From positions 307,145 to 371,144 of the forward strand of contig NZ_QFZZ01000006.1 in NCBI RefSeq assembly GCF_005233515.1: a stretch of 64,000 nt of DNA, read 5' to 3'. Positions 33,500-42,135 of the stretch are shown here, piece by piece; the first letter of the stretch is position 1, and every line of letters starts with the position of its first letter. Source of the stretch: Pseudomonas sp. CFBP13508. Its GTDB lineage: Bacteria > Pseudomonadota > Gammaproteobacteria > Pseudomonadales > Pseudomonadaceae. A program made the position numbers and the translations under genes. Under the pieces are notes generated by a model. It was not told the DNA's origin and did not search any database. It saw nothing but the letters and a program-made list of their open reading frames with translations.

Positions 33500-35791
33500 T
33501 TACAGCAGTTCAAAGCTCTGCTGCGTCACCGCCTGCGAATCCAGGCCGATCTGCACGTTGAACTTGCCGGGCTCGGCCGCGTATTTGAGCTGGGCGTTGT
33601 AGAACTTCAGGTCGTCCTCGGTGATGGTGAAGTGCACGACTTTCTGTTCGCCGGCCTTGAGCATGATCTTCTGGAAGTTCTTCAGTTCTTTCACCGGCCG
33701 GATCATCGAACCGGTGACGTCCTGGATGTACAACTGCACCACGGTTTCGCCGTCACGTTTGCCGGTGTTCTTGACCATGACGCTGGCGTCGAGCTTGCCG
33801 CTGGCGTTGAGGGTGGTCGATGACAGCGCCATATCGCTCAGGGCGAAGGTGGTGTAGCTCAGGCCATAACCGAACGGAAACAGCGGGCCGGTGGTGTCAT
33901 CGAAATACTGCGAGGTGTAGTTGCCCGGTTTGCCCGGAGTGAACGGCCGGCCGATGCTCAGGTGGTTGTAGTAGGTCGGGATCTGGCCCACGGAACGCGG
34001 GAAAGTCACCGGCAGTTTGCCCGACGGGTTGTAGTCGCCGAACAGCACGTCGGCGATGGCGTTGCCGCCCTCGGTGCCGCTGAACCAGGTTTCCAGGATC
34101 GCATCGGCGGACTGGTTCTCTTCGAGAATCGTCAGCGGACGGCCGTTCATCAGCACCAGTACCAGCGGTTTGCCAGTGGCTTTCAGCGCACGGATCAATT
34201 CGCGCTGGGTTTGCGGGATGTTCAGGTCAGTGCGACTCGAGGATTCATGGGACATGCCACGGGACTCGCCGACTGCCGCGACGATTACGTCAGCATCCTT
34301 CGCTGCTTTCACCGCTTCGTCGATCAGCACGTTGGCCGGGCGCGGGTCATCGACCACTTCCGGGGCATCGAAGTTGAGGAAGTTCAGGTAGTCGAGGACC
34401 TTCTTGTCGCCCGTGATGTTGGCGCCACGGGCGTAGATCAGGTTGGCCTTGTCGCCGATCACCGAACTCATGCCGTCGAACAAAGTGACCGATTGTGCCG
34501 GGCGCCCGGCGGCGGCCCAGCTGCCCATCATGTCGATCGGCGCTTTCGCCAATGGACCGACCAGCGCGATTTTCGCGTCTTTCTTCAGCGGCAGGGTTTC
34601 GTTGTGGTTCTTCAGCAGCACCAGACTGCGACGTGCCACTTCGCGGGCCTCGGCGCGGTGCAGGCGGCTCTCGGCGTAGGTGTCGGCCGGATCATCCTCG
34701 GCCTTGCCGATGCGCAGGTACGGGTCCTTGAACAGGCCCATGTCGTACTTGGCAGCGAGCACTTCGCGCACGGCGTTATCGATGTCTTTCTGTTCGATCT
34801 CACCAGACTTGAGCAATCCCGGCAGTTCTTTACCGTAGAGGGTGTCGTTCATGCTCATGTCGATGCCGGCCTTGATCGCCAGCTTCGCCGCTTCGCGACC
34901 GTCGCGAGCGACACCGTGCTTGATCAGTTCGAAAATCGCGCCGTGATCGCTGACTGCCAGGCCTTTGAAGCCCCAGTCCTTGCGCAGCAGGTCGTTCATC
35001 AACCAGGTGTTGGCCGTGGCCGGGATGCCGTTGATCGAGTTCAACGCCACCATCACACCGCCAGCACCGGCATCGATCGCGGCGCGGTACGGTGGCAGGT
35101 AATCCTGGTACATCTTCACCGGGCTCATGTCGACGGTGTTGTAGTCGCGACCGCCCTCGACCGCGCCGTACAGGGCGAAGTGCTTGACGCTGGCCATGAT
35201 GCTGTCGGCGGCGCTCGGGGTCTCGCCCTGATAGGCCTTGACCATGACTTTGGCGATGCGCGAGGTCAGGTAGGTGTCTTCGCCGAAACCTTCGGAACTG
35301 CGGCCCCAGCGCGGATCGCGGGAGATATCCACCATCGGCGCGAAGGTGATGTCGAGGCTGTCGGCAGCGGCTTCTTTAGCCGCAACGCGACCGGACTGGC
35401 CGATGGCGTCCATGTCCCAGCTCGATGCGAGGGCCAGCGGAATCGGGAAAATCGTACGGTGACCGTGGATCACGTCGTACGCGAAAAACATCGGAATCTT
35501 CAGGCGACTGCGCATGGCCGCGTCCTGCATCGGACGGTTTTCCGCGCGGGTGATCGAGTTGAACGTGCCGCCGATATTGCCGCCGGCGATTTCCTTGCGG
35601 ATCAGCTCGCGGGGCATTTCCGGGCCGATGCTGATCAGGCGCAACTGGCCGATCTTCTCGTCGAGGGTCATTTGTTTCATCAGGTTGCTGATGAAAGCGT
35701 CCTTGTTCTCCAAAGGTACCGGGGTCGTGGCGGCCAGTACCTGATGACTGGCCAGGCTGACGAACAGACCCAGCAAACACAGCTTCTTCAT
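33500..35791 (-). CDS. bglX: Periplasmic beta-glucosidase, glycoside hydrolase family 3
   Basis: This 763-residue GH3 enzyme has a signal peptide (MKKLCLLGLFVSLASHQVLA). The TIM-barrel domain carries the nucleophile Asp in GLAVSDHGA, and ASVKHFALYG holds the usual KH substrate-site motif. The alpha/beta sandwich domain follows, and a C-terminal fibronectin-like domain ends at EDDLKFYNAQLKYAAEPG. It resembles E. coli BglX (765 residues). It should release glucose from beta-linked oligosaccharides in the periplasm. The start at 35791 is chosen because it opens the signal peptide. Monocistronic. Confidence 0.93.
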   Translation of the reverse strand: MKKLCLLGLFVSLASHQVLAATTPVPLENKDAFISNLMKQMTLDEKIGQLRLISIGPEMPRELIRKEIAGGNIGGTFNSITRAENRPMQDAAMRSRLKIPMFFAYDVIHGHRTIFPIPLALASSWDMDAIGQSGRVAAKEAAADSLDITFAPMVDISRDPRWGRSSEGFGEDTYLTSRIAKVMVKAYQGETPSAADSIMASVKHFALYGAVEGGRDYNTVDMSPVKMYQDYLPPYRAAIDAGAGGVMVALNSINGIPATANTWLMNDLLRKDWGFKGLAVSDHGAIFELIKHGVARDGREAAKLAIKAGIDMSMNDTLYGKELPGLLKSGEIEQKDIDNAVREVLAAKYDMGLFKDPYLRIGKAEDDPADTYAESRLHRAEAREVARRSLVLLKNHNETLPLKKDAKIALVGPLAKAPIDMMGSWAAAGRPAQSVTLFDGMSSVIGDKANLIYARGANITGDKKVLDYLNFLNFDAPEVVDDPRPANVLIDEAVKAAKDADVIVAAVGESRGMSHESSSRTDLNIPQTQRELIRALKATGKPLVLVLMNGRPLTILEENQSADAILETWFSGTEGGNAIADVLFGDYNPSGKLPVTFPRSVGQIPTYYNHLSIGRPFTPGKPGNYTSQYFDDTTGPLFPFGYGLSYTTFALSDMALSSTTLNASGKLDASVMVKNTGKRDGETVVQLYIQDVTGSMIRPVKELKNFQKIMLKAGEQKVVHFTITEDDLKFYNAQLKYAAEPGKFNVQIGLDSQAVTQQSFELL

Positions 35792-36049
35792 GAATTTTTT
35801 CTCTAGAGCCCAAACGGTGATGCAACACCGGCCAGCCAAAATGTAGGGAGCGACTATTGTTGTTCGGATACCGGCGCAAAATCCTGAGCCGGAAAACCGC
35901 AGCCGACAGCGGCAACGTGAACGCGAAGGGCACTTTTTAGCCGATTAGCCCGTCGCATGCCAGTGGCGGCGCCGATTATGCCCCAACCGCTGGCCGGGAA
36001 TGCCCAGCGTTCGGTTTTTAAATCAAATGTGTCATGGAGCATCACTGCA

Positions 36050-36658
36050 ATGAATATCAGCTCAACCTCCCGTTCACGGCTACAGATCGCCACGTTGCTG
36101 GTGTTCGCCACGCTGTTGACCGCGTGCGGCATCAACAATATCCCGACGCTCGACGAACAGGCCAAAGCCGCCTGGGGCCAGGTGCAGAACCAGTACCAGC
36201 GCCGTGCCGACCTGATCCCCAATCTGGTGGAAACCGTGAAGGGCTACGCGGCCCACGAACAGGAAACCCTGACCGCAGTCATTGAAGCGCGAGCCAAGGC
36301 CACCTCGATTCAGGTCGATGCCAGCACCCTCGACAATCCCGAGAAGCTCAAGCAGTTCCAGCAGGCACAGGATCAACTGACCGGCGCGTTGAGCCGTTTG
36401 ATGGTGGTCTCCGAGCGCTACCCGGATCTGAAGGCCAACCAGAACTTCCTCGCCCTGCAATCGCAACTCGAAGGTACGGAAAACCGCATTGCCGTGGCCC
36501 GTCGCGATTTCATTCTGGCGGTGCAGAAGTACAACACCGAGATCCGCACTTTCCCCGGTCGCCTGTGGCACAGCGTGATGTACAGCGATCTGCCGATGCG
36601 CGAAACCTTCGAAGCCACCACGCCCGGCGCGGAGAAGGCCCCGGAAGTGAAATTCTGA
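36050..36658 (+). CDS. LemA-family lipoprotein
   Basis: This 202-residue LemA-type protein has a lipobox (FATLLTAC-GINN). Long helices follow, including AKAAWGQVQNQYQRRADLIPNLVETVKGYA, the hallmark of the family, and RYPDLKANQNF. The function of LemA proteins is unclear; they often pair with TPM-domain proteins as here. The start at 36050 gives the lipoprotein signal. The next gene begins 13 bp downstream, forming a three-gene unit. Confidence 0.9.
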   Translation: MNISSTSRSRLQIATLLVFATLLTACGINNIPTLDEQAKAAWGQVQNQYQRRADLIPNLVETVKGYAAHEQETLTAVIEARAKATSIQVDASTLDNPEKLKQFQQAQDQLTGALSRLMVVSERYPDLKANQNFLALQSQLEGTENRIAVARRDFILAVQKYNTEIRTFPGRLWHSVMYSDLPMRETFEATTPGAEKAPEVKF

Positions 36659-36671
36659 CTCGAGGTTGCCC

Positions 36672-37430
36672 ATGCGTTTGTTGAAACTGGGCCTGGTGCT
36701 GATGCTGTGGCTGTTCGCCGTCAGCGCCCGGGCCGAATTGACGTTTCCGCCGCTGAGCGGGCGCGTGGTCGATCAGGCGCAGATGCTCGAGCCATCGATT
36801 CGCGCGCAACTGAGCCAGCAATTGCAGGCGCACGAGCAGGCCACCGGCGAGCAATTGGTGGTGGTCACGCTGCCGGATCTGCAGGGCACCACCATCGAGG
36901 ATTTCGGCGTTCAGCTCGGTCGGCACTGGGGCATCGGCCAGAAGGACAAGAACAACGGCGCCTTGCTGATCGTCGCCCGTGACGAGCGCAAACTGCGCAT
37001 CGAAGTCGGTTATGGCCTGGAGGATCGCCTGACCGATGCGCAGTCGTCGGTGATCATTCATCAGGTCATCACGCCGGCGTTCAAGGCCGGCAATTTCAGC
37101 AAAGGCATCAGCGACGGCGTTGCGGCGATGCTGGTGGTGCTCGGTGGCAATCCGCTGGACGAACCGTCGACCGTATACGAATCCAGCGGCGACCCGGCGG
37201 ATGATTTCATCTCGCGGCACCCGGCGCTGTTCATGTTTCTGGTGATGTTGTTCATCCTGACGGTGTTTGTCTGCCAGATGCTCGGTATCCTGCCTGCCGG
37301 CCGGGGCGGCTCCGGAGGAGGGGGCGGCTTTGGCGGAGGCGGCGGATTTGGCGGCGGTGGCGGTGGCGGTGGCGGCTTCAGCGGTTGCGGGGGCAGTTTC
37401 GGCGGCGGCGGTTCGTCCGGCGGCTGGTGA
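36672..37430 (+). CDS. TPM-domain membrane protein with Gly-rich tail (YgcG type)
   Basis: This 252-residue protein has a signal peptide (LMLWLFAVSARA-ELTF). A TPM domain covers about residues 25-150 (GRVVDQAQMLEPSIRAQLS, RWIGQKDKNNGALL-like core, VGYGLEDRLTD). One membrane span follows near 180-200 (FMFLVMLFILTVFVC), then a low-complexity Gly/Ser tail with a single Cys. The start ATG at 36672 follows GAGG; a TTG six bases upstream is less likely. Second gene of the lemA operon. The role of TPM proteins is not settled; photosystem or cell-envelope maintenance is reported for relatives. Confidence 0.87.
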   Translation: MRLLKLGLVLMLWLFAVSARAELTFPPLSGRVVDQAQMLEPSIRAQLSQQLQAHEQATGEQLVVVTLPDLQGTTIEDFGVQLGRHWGIGQKDKNNGALLIVARDERKLRIEVGYGLEDRLTDAQSSVIIHQVITPAFKAGNFSKGISDGVAAMLVVLGGNPLDEPSTVYESSGDPADDFISRHPALFMFLVMLFILTVFVCQMLGILPAGRGGSGGGGGFGGGGGFGGGGGGGGGFSGCGGSFGGGGSSGGW

Positions 37431-37463
37431 GATCAAAAGAATAATGAGCAGGCACTTTTCGAC

Positions 37464-38081
37464 ATGGCATTACTGACTGAACACGAACAACGCAAAGTCG
37501 CCGAGGCCATCGCCCGGGTCGAACGCGACACCGACGCCGAACTGGTCACGGTGCTCGCTGCCCGCGCCGACGATTACGCGTACATCCCGCTGCTCTGGGC
37601 CAGTCTGCTGGCGCTGGTGTTGCCGGGCATCGTCCACTACCTCACCGGCTGGCTGACCCTGCGCAGCCTGCTGCTGGTGCAATGGGGCATGTTCATTGTC
37701 CTCTGCCTGCTGTTTCGTCTGCCGAAAATCACCACCCATCTGGTGCCGCGCCGCGTGCGTCACTGGCGCGCCTCCAACCTGGCGCGGCGGCAGTTTCTCG
37801 AACAGAACCTGCACCACACCGTGGGCAGCACCGGCATGCTGATTTTTGTCTGCGAGGCTGAGCGCTATGTGGAGATTCTGGTGGACGAGGGGATTTCCAA
37901 ACGGCTGGATAACAGCAACTGGGACGCGATTGTCGCGGCGTTTACCGAACAGGTCCGCGAAGGCCGCACGCTTGAAGGGTTTGTCACGTGCGTGGAGGCG
38001 TGTGGTGAGTTGTTGAAGGTGCATGTGCCGGTGACGCAGGTGAGGAACGAGTTGCCGAATCGGTTGGTGGTGTTGGGCTGA
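37464..38081 (+). CDS. Second TPM-domain membrane protein
   Basis: This 205-residue protein has an N-terminal helix (EHEQRKVAEAIARVERDTDAELVTVLA) that begins a TPM-like fold. Two membrane spans interrupt the domain at about 35-85, and the fold completes with TVGSTGMLIFVCEAERYVEILVDEGI. It follows the YgcG-type gene by 33 bp. The lemA-TPM-TPM order recurs in proteobacteria as I recall. No catalytic motif seen. Confidence 0.85.
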   Translation: MALLTEHEQRKVAEAIARVERDTDAELVTVLAARADDYAYIPLLWASLLALVLPGIVHYLTGWLTLRSLLLVQWGMFIVLCLLFRLPKITTHLVPRRVRHWRASNLARRQFLEQNLHHTVGSTGMLIFVCEAERYVEILVDEGISKRLDNSNWDAIVAAFTEQVREGRTLEGFVTCVEACGELLKVHVPVTQVRNELPNRLVVLG

Positions 38082-38106
38082 TATGGCTTTTCACTTGAGC
38101 CCCAGA

Positions 38107-38296
38107 CCCTCACCCCAGCCCTCTCCCGGAGGGAGAGGGAGCCGACCGAGGTGCCTTTTGCTCGAAACCGACCTGAACGTCCGAGTCGACTATGGATTGA
38201 GAACCTGAGTTCGGCTCGTTTTTTCAGGTCGGCGTAGTTCTGGAGAACAGCGCGATCGGCCCCCTCTCCCTCCGGGAGAGGGCTGGGGTGAGGGGC
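38107..38296. repeat. Paired inverted element, family A, second copy
   Basis: Ends CCTCACCCCAGCCCTCTCCC and its near reverse complement enclose about 130 bp without a gene. The right half (GTTTTTTCAGGTCGGCGTAG ... GCGATCGGCCCCCTCTCCCT) is clearly related to the half element at 58401-58508. It fills the 311-bp gap between the TPM and methyltransferase genes. Confidence 0.78.
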
Positions 38297-38392
38297 TTCT
38301 GAACCGTTGGGTAAATAAGAGGGTGTCCCCAACCCCCATCCCCCCTAAAATACCCGCCATTCCTGATTCCGCCCGTCCGAGGCCGCTTGTCC

Positions 38393-39619
38393 ATGTCCGT
38401 TTCCGCTTCTTCCGCGCCGTCCGCCAAACCGGCCGCCGATCACCACGCCCAGTTCATCGAGCTGCTGCAAACCAGCCTCGACGACAGCGGTTTCATCAAA
38501 CTGGTATTGGCCAAATACGTCGGTGAAGAGGCGGATCTGCAACGGGTCATCATCAAACCGGTGACGGTCAAGGCGCAGCCGTGCCTGTCATTCGTTTATC
38601 GCTACAAGACCCGCGACATCACCAAGAACCTGCCGCTGAGCGAAGGCGTGGCGCTGATTGCCGGTCTGCTGCCGACCTCGTTCAAAAATGCTCATTTACT
38701 GGCGTTGACCGACGAAGCGCAGCTGGAATACAGCAAAAAGGGCAAGAGTTCGCTGTTCAAGAGCAAGCCTCAGCAATTGCGTGAAGCGCCGTCCGCCGAG
38801 CACAACCGCGAGAAAAACCGCTTCCTCGAATTAAGTCGCCCGTTCCTCAAGGATCTGGGCGTGACCAATGCGCAGCACGAGCTGATCCCGGCGATGTCGC
38901 GCAAGTGGAAGCAGATCAACAAGTTCATCGAAGTGTTCAGCCATGCCCTGACCTCGTCGCCGCTGGCGCTGGACAAACCGGTGCGGGTCGCCGATTTCGG
39001 GTCGGGCAAAGGCTACCTGACGTTCGCCATTCACGACTACCTGCGCAATACGCTGAAGGCCGAGGGCGAAGTCACCGGCGTCGAGCTGCGCGAAGAAATG
39101 GTCAACCTGTGCAACGCCGCAGCGGCCAAGCTCGAGCATCCGGGGCTGGTATTCAAGTGCGGTGACGTGCGCACAGTGGCGCCAAGTGAGCTGGACGTGA
39201 TGATCGCCCTGCATGCGTGCGACATCGCCACTGATTACGCGATTCACACCGGCATCCGCTCGGGCGCGTCGATCATCATGTGCTCGCCGTGCTGCCATAA
39301 ACAGATCCGCCTGCAGATCCAGAGCCCGGCGCTGCTCAAACCGATGCTGCAATACGGCTTGCACCTCGGCCAACAAGCGGAAATGGTCACCGACAGCTTG
39401 CGCGCGTTGTTCCTCGAAGCCTGTGGTTACGAGACCAAGGTGTTCGAGTTCATCTCGCTGGAACACACCAACAAGAACAAGATGATTCTCGCGGTGAAAC
39501 GCGCCGAACCGGTCGATCCGACGCAGTTGTTGGCGAAGATCGCAGAGCTCAAGGCGTTCTACCACATCAGCGAACACTGCCTGGAAACACTGCTGCGCGC
39601 TGACGGCTATATGCCTTAA
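38393..39619 (+). CDS. SAM-dependent methyltransferase with SPCCHK motif (METTL25/RRNAD1-like)
   Basis: This 408-residue protein has an N-terminal alpha/beta region of about 150 residues. The methyltransferase domain follows: motif I VADFGSGKGYLTFAIHDYL, the acidic loop VTGVELREEMVN, then IALHACDIATD and the unusual SPCCHKQIRL. These last segments are typical of the methyltransferase-32 group, whose eukaryotic members include METTL25. The bacterial substrate is unknown, perhaps RNA or protein. ATG at 38393 is chosen; a TTG two codons earlier is also in frame. Stands alone between repeat elements. Confidence 0.8.
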   Translation: MSVSASSAPSAKPAADHHAQFIELLQTSLDDSGFIKLVLAKYVGEEADLQRVIIKPVTVKAQPCLSFVYRYKTRDITKNLPLSEGVALIAGLLPTSFKNAHLLALTDEAQLEYSKKGKSSLFKSKPQQLREAPSAEHNREKNRFLELSRPFLKDLGVTNAQHELIPAMSRKWKQINKFIEVFSHALTSSPLALDKPVRVADFGSGKGYLTFAIHDYLRNTLKAEGEVTGVELREEMVNLCNAAAAKLEHPGLVFKCGDVRTVAPSELDVMIALHACDIATDYAIHTGIRSGASIIMCSPCCHKQIRLQIQSPALLKPMLQYGLHLGQQAEMVTDSLRALFLEACGYETKVFEFISLEHTNKNKMILAVKRAEPVDPTQLLAKIAELKAFYHISEHCLETLLRADGYMP

Positions 39620-39622
39620 CAG

Positions 39623-39738
39623 GCAGCTGCAAGCTTCAAGCGGCAAGCTGCAAGCTGCAAGTTGCAGCATGACGCTGGTGTGCCTGATATGGGTGATCCT
39701 GTTTTTTCTTGAAGCTTGAAGCTTGAAGCTTGCAGCTC
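39623..39738. repeat. Heptamer-based inverted repeat element (AAGCTGC / GCTTGAA)
   Basis: The left part (39624-39669) repeats variants of CAAGCTG, and the right part (39708-39737) repeats CTTGAAG four times, complementary to the left. The whole could fold as a long stem around a 40-nt centre. I recall similar elements downstream of many Pseudomonas genes; here it follows the methyltransferase stop directly. Confidence 0.75.
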
Positions 39739-39790
39739 AATTTGGGTCTACCTTGAATACTCCCCAGACCTTTCCCCGAGGAGTTTTCCC

Positions 39791-40372
39791 ATGGCCGCGA
39801 AAAAGATCCTGATGCTGGTCGGCGATTACGTCGAAGACTACGAAGTGATGGTGCCGTTCCAGGCCCTGCAGATGCTCGGCCACACGGTCCACGCCGTGTG
39901 CCCGGACAAGCCCGCCGGCAGCACCGTGCGCACGGCGATTCATGATTTTGAAGGTGATCAGACTTACAGCGAAAAACCCGGTCACTTGTTCGCGCTCAAT
40001 TTCGATTTCGCCAAGGCCAGCGAAGCCGATTACGACGCGCTGCTGATTCCCGGCGGTCGTGCGCCGGAATACCTGCGGCTGAACGACAAAGTCCTCGAAC
40101 TGGTGCGCGCGTTCGACAACGCCGGCAAGCCCATCGCAGCGGTGTGCCATGGCGCGCAATTGCTCGCTGCGGCAGGTGTGCTCGAGGGGCGTGAGTGCAG
40201 CGCGTATCCGGCCTGCGCCCCGGAAGTACGTCTGGCGGGCGGCACCTACATCGACATTGCGGTGACCGACGGCCATGTTCAGGGAAATTTCGCCACCGCT
40301 CCGGCGTGGCCGGCGCATCCTAAATGGCTGGCCGGTTTCCTCGGTCTGCTCGGTACGAAAATCAGCTTGTAG
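39791..40372 (+). CDS. DJ-1/PfpI-family protein
   Basis: This 193-residue protein has the class I glutamine-amidotransferase-like fold of PfpI/DJ-1. The nucleophile Cys lies in the elbow AAVCHGAQLLAAA (about residue 118), and a Glu-containing KILMLVGDYVEDYE N-terminus provides the partner residue. The family includes proteases, chaperones and glyoxalase/deglycase-like enzymes, so activity is uncertain. The start at 39791 follows GAGGAG. Monocistronic. Confidence 0.88.
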   Translation: MAAKKILMLVGDYVEDYEVMVPFQALQMLGHTVHAVCPDKPAGSTVRTAIHDFEGDQTYSEKPGHLFALNFDFAKASEADYDALLIPGGRAPEYLRLNDKVLELVRAFDNAGKPIAAVCHGAQLLAAAGVLEGRECSAYPACAPEVRLAGGTYIDIAVTDGHVQGNFATAPAWPAHPKWLAGFLGLLGTKISL

Positions 40373-40452
40373 TCGGGGCAGGCGACAGATCGCAGACGCT
40401 GGTCTTTACTCTGAAGCGCGAAATCTCTCAACCGCCCCCAGGAGAAACAGAC

Positions 40453-40797
40453 ATGTCCGGATGGTACGAAGTGAGCAAAAGCAGCAACGGCCAATTCAGG
40501 TTCGTGTTGAAAGCAGCGAACGCCGAAACGATTCTGACCAGCGAGCTCTACAGCACCCGCGCCGGCGCCGACGGCGGCATCGCCTCGGTGCAGGCCAACA
40601 GCCCGCATGACGAGCGCTACGAGAAAAAATCGACCAAGGACGGCCACCCGTACTTCAACCTCAAGGCGGCCAATCACCAGATCATCGGCAGCAGCGAGTC
40701 GTATTCATCGGATGGCGCGTGCGACAAGGGCATTGCCAGCGTGAAGGCCAACGGGTCGACGAAAACCATCAAGGACAAGACCCTGCCTGTCCTCTGA
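40453..40797 (+). CDS. YegP-family protein (tandem DUF1508)
   Basis: This 114-residue protein is made of two DUF1508 repeats: GWYEVSKSSNGQFRFVLKAAN...ILTSELY and YEKKSTKDGHPYFNLKAANHQIIGSSESYS. Each ends with the GI(A)SV(Q/K)AN motif. The molecular role of YegP is unknown. The start follows AGGAGAAAC. A REP cluster follows directly. Confidence 0.9.
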   Translation: MSGWYEVSKSSNGQFRFVLKAANAETILTSELYSTRAGADGGIASVQANSPHDERYEKKSTKDGHPYFNLKAANHQIIGSSESYSSDGACDKGIASVKANGSTKTIKDKTLPVL

Positions 40798-40812
40798 AAT
40801 CCGACATCAACC

Positions 40813-40944
40813 TGTGGGAGCGAGCCTGCTCGCGAAAGCGGTGTTCCAGTCACCTTTTGGATTGGCTGCCAGGCCGTCTTCGCGAGCAGGCTCGCTCCCA
40901 CAGGTGACCGCATTCCATTGTGGGAGCGAGCCTGCTCGCGAAGG
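40813..40944. repeat. REP cluster of three units
   Basis: An inverted pair (40813-40902) is followed by a third unit in direct orientation with the first (40919-40943). It separates the convergent YegP and DUF4917 genes and is the only triple array in the window. Confidence 0.94.
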
Positions 40945-40961
40945 CGTCAGCCCGGCCAATA

Positions 40962-41981
40962 TCAAACCTCAACCGGTACCGCCAATTTCGGACTGCCCAG
41001 CGCATGACTCTTGGCATCAAAGAACCGCAACTCAACTCCGGTACCTTCAAACACCTTGGCGTAGTGACGCTTCTGATGCTGAATGAACGCGGCACTGCGC
41101 GGGTAAATCGAGATCGCCACGGTCGCGGGTCTGGCCAGGCGCAATGCCCGCACCAAGTGTGCATCCTGCTCGCCCAGCGCGTGGCCAAAGATGCACAGGC
41201 TGTCGCCATGGGCCAGTAACTGCTCGTAGCAGAACGACAGATAATCCGAGCTGCGGATGGTCTTTAGCTTATCGGCGCTCGGCCCTTCGGTGACGAACAG
41301 GGGCACGTCGTCCAGGGTTTTGATCGTGTTGTTGATGGCGAAACTGCCGAGCAGGGTGCCCTCGGTCGAGGTCAGTTTGCGTGCGGTGCCGTCCTGATTG
41401 CGCACCAGATGCAGCCCGCCGTGCAGGTACAGCAGGCGCGGTTTTTCGGTGGCGCTCTGGCTCAGATCGAAACTCGCGTCAGCGCCGTTGAACAGGTCGT
41501 CAATGGCCTCGCCCGGGTGTTGCAGCGCCCAGTAATTGAGCAGGTCGTAGTTGGTGGTGAACACCGTGCGATAGCGCGCCAGTTCTGCATTGAGCACCGT
41601 CAGTGTCGAAGGCTGCACCAGCCGCCACGGGATGTGCACTGCGTGTACGGTGTTGATCAGCGCTTCCTTGATCGCGTAATAGCGATTGCGCGGCGCCGCT
41701 GAACTGACCGCCAGCGCCTTGTTGACCCGGCTGGTGGTTTTCAGGGCGCCCAGCACTTGCTCGAAGCTGCGGGTTTGCAGCGCGTCGAATACCGCCAGTT
41801 CCGATGGGCTCAGCGGTTTCTCTTCGACCGTACGGGCGTTTTCGAACAGCGAGTCGTAGCCGAAGTCATCCCACACCGCGCGGCTGGCGCCATTGCCCAC
41901 CAGCAAACCCTGGAAATCGTTCGCGGCGCGCAGGGCGTTCCAGTCTTCGAGGGTGGCGTCGACATCGAGAAAATCGGTCAT
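40962..41981 (-). CDS. DUF4917 protein with SIR2-like motifs
   Basis: This 339-residue cytoplasmic protein matches what I recall of DUF4917. Several motifs suggest a SIR2-type Rossmann fold: LLVGNGAS (residues 27-34), FTTNYDLLNYW (141-151), LLYLHGGLHL (183-192) and CIFGHALGEQDAHL (about 263-276). These parallel the GAGxS, TTNYD, LHG and GxSxxD motifs of SIR2-like NADases, with Asn144 and His187 as candidate catalytic residues. An NAD-related or defence role is inference only. Preceded by a REP cluster and divergent from the alcohol dehydrogenase. Confidence 0.75.
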   Translation of the reverse strand: MTDFLDVDATLEDWNALRAANDFQGLLVGNGASRAVWDDFGYDSLFENARTVEEKPLSPSELAVFDALQTRSFEQVLGALKTTSRVNKALAVSSAAPRNRYYAIKEALINTVHAVHIPWRLVQPSTLTVLNAELARYRTVFTTNYDLLNYWALQHPGEAIDDLFNGADASFDLSQSATEKPRLLYLHGGLHLVRNQDGTARKLTSTEGTLLGSFAINNTIKTLDDVPLFVTEGPSADKLKTIRSSDYLSFCYEQLLAHGDSLCIFGHALGEQDAHLVRALRLARPATVAISIYPRSAAFIQHQKRHYAKVFEGTGVELRFFDAKSHALGSPKLAVPVEV

Positions 41982-42063
41982 TGCGTGGGCGGTCTCAAAA
42001 CAAAGGGCAGATGGACGGCGACTTTATCACGAGCGGACATTGAGCCAGATCAACATTGCTCGT

Positions 42064-42075
42064 GACCGATCGGTC
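42064..42075. promoter_or_regulatory. Perfect 12-bp palindrome in a divergent promoter region
   Basis: GACCGATCGGTC lies between the DUF4917 start (41981) and the alcohol dehydrogenase start (42136). The symmetry and position suit an operator of a TetR-like factor; none is encoded next to it. Confidence 0.4.
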
Positions 42076-42135
42076 GATCCTGTGTGCACCCGCCGAATCG
42101 AGGCAGTCGATCCGGCTCCAGTCAGGAGACACACG

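Noticed and set aside
40813..40944. Triple REP array as a CRISPR array
   Set aside because: Units alternate orientation, spacers are irregular and the unit is the genome-wide REP sequence; no cas genes are present.
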